Assembly (NCBI GenBank): GCA_964445575.1
Contig: CAYULB010000020.1
Location: 1 to 37,238, forward strand
DNA: 37,238 nt
Source: WJMT01 sp964445575
GTDB lineage: Bacteria > Acidobacteriota > Aminicenantia > Aminicenantales > Aminicenantaceae
Direction: 5' to 3'
Shown: positions 8,364-17,948 of the stretch, piece by piece
How positions within the stretch are numbered: the first letter of the stretch is position 1
How the letters are laid out: each line of letters begins with the position of its first letter
Position numbers and translations under genes: made by a program
Notes under the pieces: generated by a model
The model's database searches: none
What the model was told of the DNA's origin: nothing
Seen by the model: the letters and a program-made list of their open reading frames with translations, nothing else

Positions 8364-10225
8364 GTTTGTCTCTCTCCTTTAAAAACAGCCAATGACCAGG
8401 GCTTTAATTTGACTTCCATTTCCCCAGAAACTTGTTTGGGGAGAGCGCTTCCCGGGCCTCTCCATTTCTGTTCTGAAGAATCCCATATTTTACTCCACAA
8501 ACCTGGAAGAAATCTATATTTTTGATTCTGTTCCTGGGAAGAAAAATTCATCATGATGAGGACACGGCTTTCCTGTTTTTTTCTTCCCACAAGGAGAATT
8601 CTTTTTTCTTCAAACTCCTCGGGCCAGAGACTCTTATTGTCGGGTGCTGAGAGTGCTGGGATGGTTTTCCGGAGGCTCAGGAGCTTCTGGTAGTACTCCC
8701 GCAGAATTTGATGATGACCTCTGTCCCGAAGGGACCAGTCCAAATGGGACCGCTTAAAAGTCTCTTCTGAGACAGGGTCAGGAAAGTCTTCATCCTGGGC
8801 AAAATCAGGAAACTCTTTGTGCCTTCCCTGGCGCACAGCCTCTGCCAGTTTCGGGTCGCTGTGGCTTACAAAATAGAGAAAAGGGGCTTTTTCGCCGTAT
8901 TCTTCTCCCATAAAAAGAAGAGGAATATAAGGTGAGCACAGGACTGCTCCTGAAGCCAATTTCAAAGCTTCAAACGAAACCAATGAGGACAGCCGCTCTC
9001 CGTGGGGCCGGTTTCCCACCTGGTCATGGTTCTGAGAAAACACCACAAACTGGGAAGCAGACCGGCTAAAGGAGGAATTTCCGTGGTGCCTTTTCCGGAA
9101 AACAGAATAACCGCCGCTGAGCACATAGCCCTCCTTAAAAGATTTGGCTAAATCAAAGACCGCTCCAAAGTCAGCGTAATAACCCTGCCGCTCTCCGGTC
9201 AGAAGGGCGTGCAGGGCATGATGGAAGTCATCGCACCACTGAGCATCTATTCCCAACCCGTTTTCTGATTGAGGGGTGATGACTCTGGCATCATTCAGAT
9301 CGCTCTCTGCAATCAGGAAAACCTTTTTTTTCTGACTATTTCTCCATTCCTGGACCCGGTCGGCCAGCTCTCTTAAAAAAGGGTAAGCGCTCATGTCGGT
9401 TATGGCATGCACCGCATCCAGTCTGAGTCCGTCGATATGATAGTTCTCAAACCAGTGCAGGGCATTCTGGATAAAAAAATGCCTCACCTCATCTGAAAAC
9501 TCATCATCAAAATTGACCGCATCCCCCCAAGGAGTCTGGTACTTGGAGGTAAAATAGGGGCCAAAGTCATGAAGATAATTTCCTTCCGGACCCAGATGAT
9601 TGTACACCACATCCAAGACCACAGCCATGCCTTTCTCATGACAGGCATTGACCAGAGTCTTGAGCTCTTGAGGCCCTCCGTAGGAATTCTGCACCGCAAA
9701 AGGATAAACACCGTCATAGCCCCAATTCCTTTTGCCGGGAAACTGAGCCACAGGCATGAGGCTTAAAGTATTGACCCCCAGTTTTTTGAGCTGGACAAGG
9801 CGGGGAATCACCGCCTCAAAGGTGCCTGAGGGAGTGAAGGCTCCTATATGGAGCTCATAAAGGACCATGCGTTCCAAAGGGAGACCCTTCCATTCTGAGT
9901 CAGTCCAGGAAAAGGAGGCATGGTCTACCACTTCTGAGAACCGGTGGACTCCCTCTGGCTGATAATGAGAAGCCGGGTCAGGTCTCTTAAGCTCTTCATT
10001 GAGAACATAATAATACCGGGCACCAGAAGGAATGTTTGTAAAAACCCCTGACCAATAACCTCTTTCTCCTCTCTCCAAAGCGAACTTCTGAGAGGGGGGA
10101 GACTGCAAACTGACTTCCACTTTTTGGGCCTGAGGCGCCCACACCATGAACCGGCAGCGGCCATCCCCAAGATAGTGCGCCCCTATCTTCTTTTCCTGAA
10201 CCGGCACAGAGAACTCCCTTTTCAC
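8360..10225 (-). CDS. treZ: Malto-oligosyltrehalose trehalohydrolase (GH13)
   Basis: Releases free trehalose from the maltooligosyl-trehalose made by TreY. The order is an N-terminal CBM48-like beta domain (about 10-100), then a GH13 barrel with LYELHIGAFTPSGTF (122-135), VVLDVVYNHLGPEGNY, nucleophile Asp270 in GLRLDAVHAI, acid/base Glu307 in LIAESDLND and Asp401 in FSQNHDQVGNRPHGERLS. The last signature is typical of TreZ, and 621 residues is normal. The start is GTG (10223-10225) without a clear Shine-Dalgarno. Five bases upstream is a perfect 15-base palindrome, so initiation may depend on coupling or leader structure. It follows the small winged-helix gene by 30 bases. Confidence 0.96.
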   Translation of the reverse strand: MKREFSVPVQEKKIGAHYLGDGRCRFMVWAPQAQKVEVSLQSPPSQKFALERGERGYWSGVFTNIPSGARYYYVLNEELKRPDPASHYQPEGVHRFSEVVDHASFSWTDSEWKGLPLERMVLYELHIGAFTPSGTFEAVIPRLVQLKKLGVNTLSLMPVAQFPGKRNWGYDGVYPFAVQNSYGGPQELKTLVNACHEKGMAVVLDVVYNHLGPEGNYLHDFGPYFTSKYQTPWGDAVNFDDEFSDEVRHFFIQNALHWFENYHIDGLRLDAVHAITDMSAYPFLRELADRVQEWRNSQKKKVFLIAESDLNDARVITPQSENGLGIDAQWCDDFHHALHALLTGERQGYYADFGAVFDLAKSFKEGYVLSGGYSVFRKRHHGNSSFSRSASQFVVFSQNHDQVGNRPHGERLSSLVSFEALKLASGAVLCSPYIPLLFMGEEYGEKAPFLYFVSHSDPKLAEAVRQGRHKEFPDFAQDEDFPDPVSEETFKRSHLDWSLRDRGHHQILREYYQKLLSLRKTIPALSAPDNKSLWPEEFEEKRILLVGRKKQESRVLIMMNFSSQEQNQKYRFLPGLWSKIWDSSEQKWRGPGSALPKQVSGEMEVKLKPWSLAVFKGERQT

Positions 10226-10229
10226 TCTA

Positions 10230-10244
10230 TTGATTCTGAATCAA
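10230..10244. promoter_or_regulatory. Perfect palindrome between the winged-helix gene and treZ
   Basis: TTGATTCTGAATCAA has 7-base arms around one central base. It fills half of the 30-base spacer and ends five bases before the treZ GTG. It could be an operator for a dimeric regulator or an mRNA structure at the ribosome entry site. A role is inferred from position only. Confidence 0.4.
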
Positions 10245-10255
10245 CTCTTTATGTT

Positions 10256-10471
10256 TCAAGACCTGCGTTCAGAATCCACCAGAGAGACCAGTGTCCGGTT
10301 GGCTTCCTGACGGTAGCTGATCTTATCCTCTCTAGCCAGCCATCCTAAGGCTTGATTGACCATCTGGGTCTTTTCGTTCAATATTTTGGGGAACTTTGAA
10401 ATAGCGATTTCATCTTCTTTTTGAAGAAGGTCCCAAATTTTACCTGCTGTTTTTCCGATTTGTTCTTTCAT
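10256..10471 (-). CDS. Small winged helix-turn-helix protein (DUF2582/PF10771-like)
   Basis: A 71-residue protein, start supported by AGGAG seven bases before the ATG. The sequence (KTAGKIWDLLQKEDEIAISKF, interrupted pattern, then VNQALGWLAREDKISY) matches the small winged-helix family often listed as DUF2582: helix, helix-turn-helix, then a beta wing with the GWLARE signature. Members are presumed DNA-binding but poorly characterised. It sits in the middle of the trehalose/glucan operon, 18 bases after the glgB stop and 30 before treZ, so a local regulator is a reasonable guess. No sensor or metal-binding residues are visible. Confidence 0.8.
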   Translation of the reverse strand: MKEQIGKTAGKIWDLLQKEDEIAISKFPKILNEKTQMVNQALGWLAREDKISYRQEANRTLVSLVDSERRS

Positions 10472-10489
10472 CTATTTTCTCCTATTTTT

Positions 10490-12433
10490 TTATTTTTTTA
10501 GGGTTTTTTTTCTTAAATTTTCTGGCAAAAAAACCAGCACACTCAACGGAGGAAGATTCAGTGAAAGGGAGTGAGGGCATCCTTGAAAGGGGACCGGGTG
10601 GGCCTCGGCTTTTCCCATGTTTCCCAGGCCGCTTCCTCCATACTCCCGGGCGTCACTGTTAAGTGCTTCTATCCAGGGGCCTCTCTCAGGGACTCCCACC
10701 CGGTAGTTGTGACGGGGGACCGGAGTGAAGCTGCACACCACCAGCACCTTATCCTCAGGGGAATTTCCTTTTCTGAGGAAACACAGCACAGAGTTTTCCC
10801 AGTCACTGAGGTCGATCCACTCAAAACCGGTGTGGTTAAAGTCCTTTTCATAAAGAGCCGGAGTGCTGGAGTAAAATTGGTTGAGGTCCCGGACCCATTT
10901 TTTTATTCCTTTATGAGAGGAGTGATCCAGAAGATGCCAGTCCAGGCTTTGCTCGTGGTTCCATTCGCTTCTCTGCCCGAACTCGCCCCCCATAAACAGG
11001 ATCTTTTTTCCCGGATAAGTGACCATAAACCCCAAAAGCAGCCGGAGATTGGCAAATTTCTGCCAGTCGTCTCCAGGCATCTTTTCCAGAAGAGATCGTT
11101 TGCCGTAAACCACTTCATCATGAGAGAGAGGGAGGATGAAATTTTCTGTGAAGGCATACCAAAGGCTGAAAGTCAGCTCACTGTGGTGGTGCTTCCGGTG
11201 CACCGGGTCTTTGGAAAAATACTCCAGAGTATCATGCATCCATCCCATATTCCATTTCTCTCCGAATCCCAGGCCCCCCAGATGCACCGGCTTGGTGACC
11301 ATGGGCCAGGCCGTGGATTCCTCGGCAATGGTGTGGATAAAGGGAAAATCGCCGTACAGCACCTGATTCATACGGCGGAGAAAAGAAATGGCTTCCAGAT
11401 TTTCTCTTCCCCCGAATTTATTGGGGATCCACTCCCCTTCTTTGCGGGAATAATCCAGATAAATCATGGAAGCCACCGCATCCACCCTCAATCCGTCAAT
11501 ATGATATTTATCCAGCCAGAACCGGGCGCTGCTCACAAGAAAACTCCTGACTTCATTCCGTCCGTAGTTGAATATGTAGCTCTTCCAGTCCGGATGAAAT
11601 CCTTTTCTGGGATCCTGGTGCTCATAAAGATGGGTCCCGTCAAAATAAACCAATCCATGCTCATCAGAGGGGAAATGGGAAGGCACCCAGTCCAGGATCA
11701 CTCCGATTTCATGCTGATGGAGCTGATCGATCAAGTGCATAAAATCCTGGGGAGTGCCGTAGCGGCTGGTGGGAGCAAAATAACCAGTAGTCTGGTACCC
11801 CCAGGACCCGTAAAAAGGATGCTCCATAACCGGGAGGAACTCCACATGGGTGAATCCCATTTCTTTCACATATCCGGGCAGCTGCTCGGCCAACTCCCGG
11901 TAGGTCAAAAACCGCCTGGAGTCATCTCCGGACCGCCTCCATGATCCTATATGGATTTCGTAAATAGACATGGGAGCGTGCTGCGAGTTTTTTTGGCTTC
12001 GCTTTTTCATCCACTGCTTATCATTCCACTCATAATCCAAATCCCAGACTACAGACGCTGTTTGGGGAGGAGTCTCATGGAGAAAACCATAGGGATCGCT
12101 CTTTTCAACCTGGTATCCTTTGTGCTGGGATACAATGTGGTATTTATACAGGTTCCCTTTTTTGACCTCCGGGAAAAATCCTTCCCAAATCCCGGATTCA
12201 TCCCACCGGGGGAAAAGAAGATGCTCTCCTGGTTTCCAAGAGTTGAAATCCCCCACCACCGAGACTTTTTCAGCGTTGGGCGCCCATACGGCAAAGTAAG
12301 TGCCTTTTTTCCGGCCGCTCACCTTTTTATGAGCCCCTAATTTTTCATACAGGTTGTTGTGGCTGCCCTGTTTGAAAAGATATATATCCTCTTCACTCAG
12401 AAGAGAAACGTGTTTGGTTTTCTGATCGCTCAT
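10490..12433 (-). CDS. glgB: 1,4-alpha-glucan branching enzyme (GH13)
   Basis: Introduces alpha-1,6 branches into linear glucan, here the product of GlgE. The N-terminal CBM48 spans about 25-125. The barrel shows YEIHIGSWRR (158-167), DWVPSHFPSDEHGL, GLRVDAVASMIYLDYSR with nucleophile Asp318, IAEESTAWP with catalytic Glu371, and LSHDEVVYGKRSL with Asp439. From the ATG at 12433 the protein is 647 residues; that start has an AGGA about nine bases upstream and avoids an implausible 26-residue overlap-derived extension into treS-mak. It starts 17 bases after the treS-maltokinase stop. The C-terminus is short and Lys-rich. Confidence 0.96.
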   Translation of the reverse strand: MSDQKTKHVSLLSEEDIYLFKQGSHNNLYEKLGAHKKVSGRKKGTYFAVWAPNAEKVSVVGDFNSWKPGEHLLFPRWDESGIWEGFFPEVKKGNLYKYHIVSQHKGYQVEKSDPYGFLHETPPQTASVVWDLDYEWNDKQWMKKRSQKNSQHAPMSIYEIHIGSWRRSGDDSRRFLTYRELAEQLPGYVKEMGFTHVEFLPVMEHPFYGSWGYQTTGYFAPTSRYGTPQDFMHLIDQLHQHEIGVILDWVPSHFPSDEHGLVYFDGTHLYEHQDPRKGFHPDWKSYIFNYGRNEVRSFLVSSARFWLDKYHIDGLRVDAVASMIYLDYSRKEGEWIPNKFGGRENLEAISFLRRMNQVLYGDFPFIHTIAEESTAWPMVTKPVHLGGLGFGEKWNMGWMHDTLEYFSKDPVHRKHHHSELTFSLWYAFTENFILPLSHDEVVYGKRSLLEKMPGDDWQKFANLRLLLGFMVTYPGKKILFMGGEFGQRSEWNHEQSLDWHLLDHSSHKGIKKWVRDLNQFYSSTPALYEKDFNHTGFEWIDLSDWENSVLCFLRKGNSPEDKVLVVCSFTPVPRHNYRVGVPERGPWIEALNSDAREYGGSGLGNMGKAEAHPVPFQGCPHSLSLNLPPLSVLVFLPENLRKKTLKK

Positions 12434-12450
12434 GAATGACTTTCCTTTCT

Positions 12451-15400
12451 TTAAACAGACTGTTCCGGCCCCAGCGTGTATAAAATACCCTTTAAGGGAA
12501 TAATGGTCCATGAAGGCCGATTGTTGAGCTCATACCCCACTTCATAAACCGCTTTTTCCAGAAGAAATGCATCCAAAAGCACACTTAATTCAGCCGAATC
12601 TCTGGGAAGAAGCTCTGCTTCATCAACCGTCTTCAGATAAGATTGAAAAAATATCCTGCTGATATGATGATACCAGATCTGAAGCCATTTTTCCAGAAGC
12701 TCCCTGTCATCTCCCTGATAGGATTGGTTGCGCAGAAGGCTGTAAAAAGCTGCATAGTGAAAGGAGCGGATCATCCCCGCAACATCCCTTAACGGCGACC
12801 TCTTCAGCCGGCGCTCGCTCAGGGCCCTGGCCGGTTCACCCTCAAAATCAATGACCACAAAATCTTTTCCCGTAAACAACACCTGACCCAGGTGATAGTC
12901 TCCGTGGATGCGTATTTTTTTGGCAGAGATCTTTTTTTCAGTGACTTTTTTCATGCGCTCCACAATCTCGTCGTGGGAATCCAGAACCTTTTTTGCCAGA
13001 AAAGCGGCTTCTCCTTCCAGCTCTCTTTTTCTCTCTTCCAGAAGGCGGAACACCCATCTCACCAGAGTCCGCATGGCCTGATACACAGAACGCTGGTAGA
13101 GAAGGGAAAAAGACTCCGGCTGAAAATCCTTTCCTCCTTTAAAAGAATAAAGGGCTTTGTGGAGCTCTCCGGTTCTTTTCCCCAAAAGACCCATCATCTC
13201 CAGGAAGAACCCGCTCACCAGATCCTCCAGCACATCTTGAGATTTTTCTTTTTTCTCTATCAAAGGGTAAAAAGGGATTGATTTTTGGGCAAGTTTTTCT
13301 CTCTGGGAAAATACTCTCTCAGTGAAGTTATTGACACGGTCTAAAACAAGTCCCCAGGCATCCCCTTCATTCTTGTGATAGCCCTGAAGAATGGCAATGG
13401 ACATGGGTTGACTCCCGGGCTCCTGGTATTCGAAACTGCCGGCATAAGGAGGGATGTGAGGAAAACCAGCTTTTTCCGTTAAAAATCTTTCCAGTTCAAT
13501 GTCAGGATGCGGTCCCTGGTCCAGCCTCCGGAAGAGCTTCAAAAGCAGTTCCTCCTCATAAACTATAGAGGTATTGCTCTGCTCTGCTTTCAGCACTTCT
13601 GACTTCAGAGGGAGATAGAGGTCACTTATGAGGCTTTTAAACCGTCTGCCCCTGCAGGCAGTGAAATCTCCTTTTTCTCCTTTAATCTTCTTCCCCCGGG
13701 TTATCATCTCCATCATCAGGGTATGGAAAGCACCTGAAAAAGCACCGTCATAAAAAATGCCGCTCTCTGCGCCCACTTCTGCCTCCATAATCACCGCCTG
13801 AGGCTGCTGCTGTTTGATGAACAGAGCTTCTTCTCCAGCCGCATAAAAGAACGGCAGAAAGTACCTTTCCGGGAATCCTTCGTTATATTTGACTTCCAGA
13901 ATCAGGAAATAGCCTGCTGCTTTGGCTTTTTTGTGAGCCGGTGCGGCCTCCTTTATGGAAAGCTCCCGGATGATCCGGCCTTTGCCTCCAAACCACCGGC
14001 ACTGACGCAGATAAGCGACCAGATGCCTTTGTTCCAAATTCTCCCGGTTCTTGCCCCGCATCACTTCTCTGAAACTCTGGCGAAGCTGGATGCGTTCGGG
14101 AGGCACTTCAAGCGCTTCCCCAGCATCCCTCTCCTCTTTTCTCAGCAGAAACCAGTAGTGATTGAACGGGCCCAGAGTCAGCACATAGGGCTCTTCTCTG
14201 ATACGGGGGAAAGGATTGTGACTGAAAACTTCTTCGGGAACAGTGTCTTTATAATCAGCCAGGTCCAGCTCTGCGACTTGAGAAAAGCGGGAGAGATTAA
14301 TCATCACCAGAATGACTTCTTCTTTATATTTCCTGAGAAACGCCAAAACCTTATGGTTTTTGGGAGAAAGGAAACAAAGTTCCCCTCTTCCGAATGCCTT
14401 GAATCTTTTCCTCACTGAAATCACCCGGCGCATCCACCACAGGAGAGAAGACAGGTTTTTCTCCTGATTCTCTACATTCACGGCTTCATAGTGGTATTCA
14501 GGGTCTATGATAACCGGCAGATAGAGCTTCTGAGGATTGGCTTTGGAAAAACCCGCATTCCGGTCCGCGCTCCACTGCATAGGAGTTCGGACGCCGTCCC
14601 GATCACCCAGATAGAAATTGTCTCCCATCCCTATCTCATCACCGTAATAGATAACAGGAGTGCCGGGAAGGGAAAAAAGCAGGATGTTCATCAGCTCGAT
14701 TTTTTTCCGGTTGTTTCCCAGAAGCGGGGAAAGCCTCCGCCGGATGCCCAGGTTGATTTTGGCCTGGGAATCGCAGGCATAGACCCGGTACATGTAATCC
14801 CGCTCCTCGTCTGTCACCATTTCCAGAGTCAATTCATCATGATTCCGGAGAAAAGTGGTCCACTGGCAGGAGCCCGGGATTTCCAAAGGCGGGTCCAAAA
14901 TATCCACAATGGGAAACCGGTCCTCCATCTGCACGGCCATAAACAAACGCGGCATCAAAGGAAAATGAAACGCCATGTGAGCCTCATCTCCCTTTCCAAA
15001 GTAGGCAGCTGCATCTTCAGGCCACTGGTTGGCTTCCGCCAACAACATTTTGTCATTGTATTTGCGGTCGACATGGGCCCTGATTTTTTTTAAAAACTGA
15101 TGGGTCTGGGGGAGATTCTCGCAGTTGGTTCCCTCTTTTTCATACAGATAAGGAACCGCATCCAGGCGAAGCCCGTCCACACCCATCTCAAACCAGTAGT
15201 CAATGTATTTGAGAATTTCCTCCTGGACTCGGGGGTTCTCAAAATTGAGGTCAGGCTGATGAGAATAAAACCGGTGCCAGTAATAGGCTCCGGCCTGGTT
15301 ATCCCAGGTCCAGTTGGACGACTCAAAGTCCTGGAAAATAATCCGGGCATCCTTGTATTTCTCAGGGGTATCGCTCCAGACGTAAAAATCGCGCCACACA

Positions 15401-15792
15401 GAACCCGGAGGAGCTTGGCGGGACCTCTGAAACCAGGGATGCTGGGAAGAAGTGTGGTTCACCACCAGTTCAATGATCACCCTGATACCCTTTTGATGGG
15501 CCAGTTTTAAGAATTTTTTAAAGTCCCTCAGGGTTCCGTACTGGGGATGCATGGAGCGGTAGTCAGCGATGTCATAGCCGTCATCCTTGAGGGGAGAGGG
15601 GTAAAACGGCAGCAGCCACAGCACATTGACTCCCAGGTGCTTCAGATAGTCCAGCTTCTGGATCAAGCCTTTAAAATCTCCGATCCCGTCGTCATTGGAG
15701 TCCATAAAAGACTTGATATGAAGTTCATAGATGACCGCGTCTTTATACCAGAGAGAATGATCTGGCTTTATTGGCTTTGAATGTTGTCTCAT
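12451..15792 (-). CDS. treS: Trehalose synthase - maltokinase fusion
   Basis: A 1113-residue bifunctional protein. The N-terminal GH13 domain (about 10-560) isomerises trehalose and maltose: WYKDAVIYELHIKSF, GYDIADY, nucleophile Asp211 in DGLRLDAVPYLYEKEGTNCE, acid/base Glu253 in LLAEANQWPED and Asp319 in FLRNHDELTLEM. The C-terminal domain (about 590-1113) is a maltokinase of the Mak/Pep2 type that makes maltose-1-phosphate. Its kinase loop is RIHGDYHLGQVLF (His963, Asp965) followed by VIDFEGEP (Asp982). The fusion is known in other bacteria and channels trehalose towards GlgE, encoded 32 bases upstream. AAGGA lies six bases before the ATG. Confidence 0.96.
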   Translation of the reverse strand: MRQHSKPIKPDHSLWYKDAVIYELHIKSFMDSNDDGIGDFKGLIQKLDYLKHLGVNVLWLLPFYPSPLKDDGYDIADYRSMHPQYGTLRDFKKFLKLAHQKGIRVIIELVVNHTSSQHPWFQRSRQAPPGSVWRDFYVWSDTPEKYKDARIIFQDFESSNWTWDNQAGAYYWHRFYSHQPDLNFENPRVQEEILKYIDYWFEMGVDGLRLDAVPYLYEKEGTNCENLPQTHQFLKKIRAHVDRKYNDKMLLAEANQWPEDAAAYFGKGDEAHMAFHFPLMPRLFMAVQMEDRFPIVDILDPPLEIPGSCQWTTFLRNHDELTLEMVTDEERDYMYRVYACDSQAKINLGIRRRLSPLLGNNRKKIELMNILLFSLPGTPVIYYGDEIGMGDNFYLGDRDGVRTPMQWSADRNAGFSKANPQKLYLPVIIDPEYHYEAVNVENQEKNLSSLLWWMRRVISVRKRFKAFGRGELCFLSPKNHKVLAFLRKYKEEVILVMINLSRFSQVAELDLADYKDTVPEEVFSHNPFPRIREEPYVLTLGPFNHYWFLLRKEERDAGEALEVPPERIQLRQSFREVMRGKNRENLEQRHLVAYLRQCRWFGGKGRIIRELSIKEAAPAHKKAKAAGYFLILEVKYNEGFPERYFLPFFYAAGEEALFIKQQQPQAVIMEAEVGAESGIFYDGAFSGAFHTLMMEMITRGKKIKGEKGDFTACRGRRFKSLISDLYLPLKSEVLKAEQSNTSIVYEEELLLKLFRRLDQGPHPDIELERFLTEKAGFPHIPPYAGSFEYQEPGSQPMSIAILQGYHKNEGDAWGLVLDRVNNFTERVFSQREKLAQKSIPFYPLIEKKEKSQDVLEDLVSGFFLEMMGLLGKRTGELHKALYSFKGGKDFQPESFSLLYQRSVYQAMRTLVRWVFRLLEERKRELEGEAAFLAKKVLDSHDEIVERMKKVTEKKISAKKIRIHGDYHLGQVLFTGKDFVVIDFEGEPARALSERRLKRSPLRDVAGMIRSFHYAAFYSLLRNQSYQGDDRELLEKWLQIWYHHISRIFFQSYLKTVDEAELLPRDSAELSVLLDAFLLEKAVYEVGYELNNRPSWTIIPLKGILYTLGPEQSV

Positions 15793-15824
15793 GAGGCTTC
15801 CTTGCTTTCCTTACTTCACCCTTC

Positions 15825-17834
15825 TCACATAAAATAATCAAAATCCTGTTCCCGCCTTACCTTCCGGTGGACTTTAAAAATATGAGCGGGCATGACCCCG
15901 GGATTGAGCTCCACATAATTCCGGCTGCCCTGCCAAAAATATTTATCTCCGCTGAGAAGGTCATGGACCAAATAGGGATGGTGCAGGTCTATTTTTAGGT
16001 CTTCAACCGGGACTTTCACCCATCCGGACTGAGTGTGGAAAGGGTCGAGGTTGACCACCACCAGCACAATATTGGAGAGGTCAGGAGTTGTTTTGCTGAA
16101 GCAGAGGAGTTGATCATTGTCCGCTTCCAAAAAACTGACATTCCAGGTGGTCTGGAGGGCGGGATTTTTTCTGCGGATTTGATTGACCCGCGTGATGACT
16201 CCTTTTATGTTTTCCGGGGCAGAAAGGTCCCAGTTTTTGATCTCATATTTTTCTGAATTCAAGTATTCTTCCTTTTTAGGCACTGCCTCTGAAACCAGAA
16301 GCTCAAAGGCGGGGCCGTAAATCCCGTAGTTGGAGGACAGAGTGGCTGCCAGAACCAGTCGGGAAAGAAAAGCCGGGCGTCCTCCGTGCTGCAGGAACTG
16401 GGGAAGAATGTCAGGTGTGTTTGGCCAGAAATGGGGGCGGAAATACTGACGGATCTGAGTCTGGGTCAGCTCCCTGAGGTATTCCTGGAGCTCGTGTTTG
16501 GAATTTCTCCAGGTGAAATAGGTATAGGACTGAGAAAACCCTGCTTTAGCCAGCCGGTACATCACTTTAGGCCGGGTAAAAGCTTCGGAAAGAAAAAGGA
16601 CATCCGGATGTTCTTTTTTGACCTCCCGGATCAGCCACTCCCAAAAAGCAAACGGCTTGGTATGAGGGTTGTCCACTCGAAAAAGTCGGATGCCTTTCTC
16701 CACCCAGAATAAAACTACACTTTTCAATTCTTCCCAGAGCGCCTGCCCGTCATCGGTTCCAAAATTGAGCGGGACAATATCTTCATATTTCTTGGGAGGG
16801 TTTTCTGCATGCTGGATGGAACCGTCCGGCCTCCAGAGAAACCACTCCGGGTGCTCCTTTACGTAAGGATGATCCGGAGAACACTGAAACGCAAGGTCTA
16901 ACGCCACTTCCAGGTCGTGCTGAGCTGCTTTTTGGACAAACTCCTGGAAATCAGACAAAGTGCCTAATTGAGGGTGGATGGATTTGTGGCCTCCCTGCTG
17001 AGACCCTATAGCCCAGGGACTTCCCGGGTCATGGGGCTGGGGCTGGGGTTGATTGTTTTTTCCTTTGCGGTGGGTCTGTCCAATGGGATGGATGGGAGGA
17101 AGATAAACCACATCAAACCCCATCTCGGCAATGTAAGGGAGCAGCTTCTGGCTGGTTTTAAAGGTGCCGTGCTGGCCCGGCTTTTGGCCGAATGAGCGGG
17201 GAAAAAATTCATAAAAGGCGCTGAAAAGAGCTTGAGGCCTTTCCACTTCAATTGAAAGCTCTTTGTCATAGACCGAGACCCATTTTTTGGGGGGGTGCCT
17301 CTGCATCAGCCCGCTCAATTCAGAGCTGAGCGCGGCTTCCACTTGATTCTGATTCTCCAGGTTATCATCTCTTTTTCTCTTTCTTTTTTTCTTTAAGGCA
17401 CCGGCCCACTGCTTCAGTACCTCTTGGTCTGGTTTTTGAGCTCGGGAAGCCGTGTTTTCAATGAGTTCGGCTCCTATTTCAAGCTCTACTTGAACAGGGT
17501 GTCCGGCTTTATATTTTTCTTTTAAATCCTGCTGCCAGGTGCGAAAATGATCCACCCATGCTTTGATGGTGTAAAGATAAACCCCGGTTTTTTTCACTTT
17601 AAATTCGGCCTGCCATCGGTCATTGGCTGTCAATTGCATGGGGACTTCCTGCCAGCGCTGCTCAAGGGAGTGGCGGTACAGGAGGTGGGCTGTGATAAGG
17701 TCATGGCCGTCTGCATAGATATCTGCCTCCACAGAAACCAATTCTCCCGCCACTCTTTTTATGGGATACTTTCCTTGATTAATCTCTGGGTCAACATTTT
17801 CTATGACAACACGCATTCGGCCTTCGAAATCCAA
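15825..17834 (-). CDS. glgE: Alpha-1,4-glucan:maltose-1-phosphate maltosyltransferase (GH13_3)
   Basis: Extends linear alpha-1,4-glucan with maltose units from maltose-1-phosphate. GlgE hallmarks: RVVIENVDPEINQGKYPIKR at the N-terminus, SAFYEFFPRSFG, VVYLPPIHPIGQTHRKGKNN, GSPWAIGSQQGGHKSIHPQLG, nucleophile Asp388 in RLFRVDNPHTKPF and acid/base Glu417 in FLSEAFTRP. The start is TTG at 17834, chosen because GGGAGG lies about six bases upstream; the next ATG is six codons in and has no such site. Residues 262-267 are QPQPQP, coded by a GGGGCT simple repeat, in a loop that is normally variable. It is the first gene of the operon. Confidence 0.96.
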   Translation of the reverse strand: MDFEGRMRVVIENVDPEINQGKYPIKRVAGELVSVEADIYADGHDLITAHLLYRHSLEQRWQEVPMQLTANDRWQAEFKVKKTGVYLYTIKAWVDHFRTWQQDLKEKYKAGHPVQVELEIGAELIENTASRAQKPDQEVLKQWAGALKKKRKRKRDDNLENQNQVEAALSSELSGLMQRHPPKKWVSVYDKELSIEVERPQALFSAFYEFFPRSFGQKPGQHGTFKTSQKLLPYIAEMGFDVVYLPPIHPIGQTHRKGKNNQPQPQPHDPGSPWAIGSQQGGHKSIHPQLGTLSDFQEFVQKAAQHDLEVALDLAFQCSPDHPYVKEHPEWFLWRPDGSIQHAENPPKKYEDIVPLNFGTDDGQALWEELKSVVLFWVEKGIRLFRVDNPHTKPFAFWEWLIREVKKEHPDVLFLSEAFTRPKVMYRLAKAGFSQSYTYFTWRNSKHELQEYLRELTQTQIRQYFRPHFWPNTPDILPQFLQHGGRPAFLSRLVLAATLSSNYGIYGPAFELLVSEAVPKKEEYLNSEKYEIKNWDLSAPENIKGVITRVNQIRRKNPALQTTWNVSFLEADNDQLLCFSKTTPDLSNIVLVVVNLDPFHTQSGWVKVPVEDLKIDLHHPYLVHDLLSGDKYFWQGSRNYVELNPGVMPAHIFKVHRKVRREQDFDYFM

Positions 17835-17881
17835 TTTATCCTCCCTAAGGTTAAAAAAGTGGAATTTTTTTTGTTTAGATT

Positions 17882-17909
17882 ATTTTACCACAGAACCGCT
17901 GGAACACAA
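17882..17909 (-). promoter_or_regulatory. Possible promoter for the glgE operon
   Basis: Minus-strand TAAAAT (plus 17882-17887) is a good -10 box. TTGTGT (plus 17904-17909), 16 bases further up, is a poor -35 box. The leader to the TTG start would be about 40 bases. This is the best candidate in the gap but weak. Confidence 0.3.
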
Positions 17910-17948
17910 CCCCAAATCAGGGATTTCATACTAAATTAGGGACTACTA

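Noticed and set aside
10571..11944. 457-codon plus-strand open frame
   Set aside because: It is fully antisense to glgB, whose family match is complete. Its translation resembles no protein and it lacks a convincing ribosome site; it is a shadow of codon bias.
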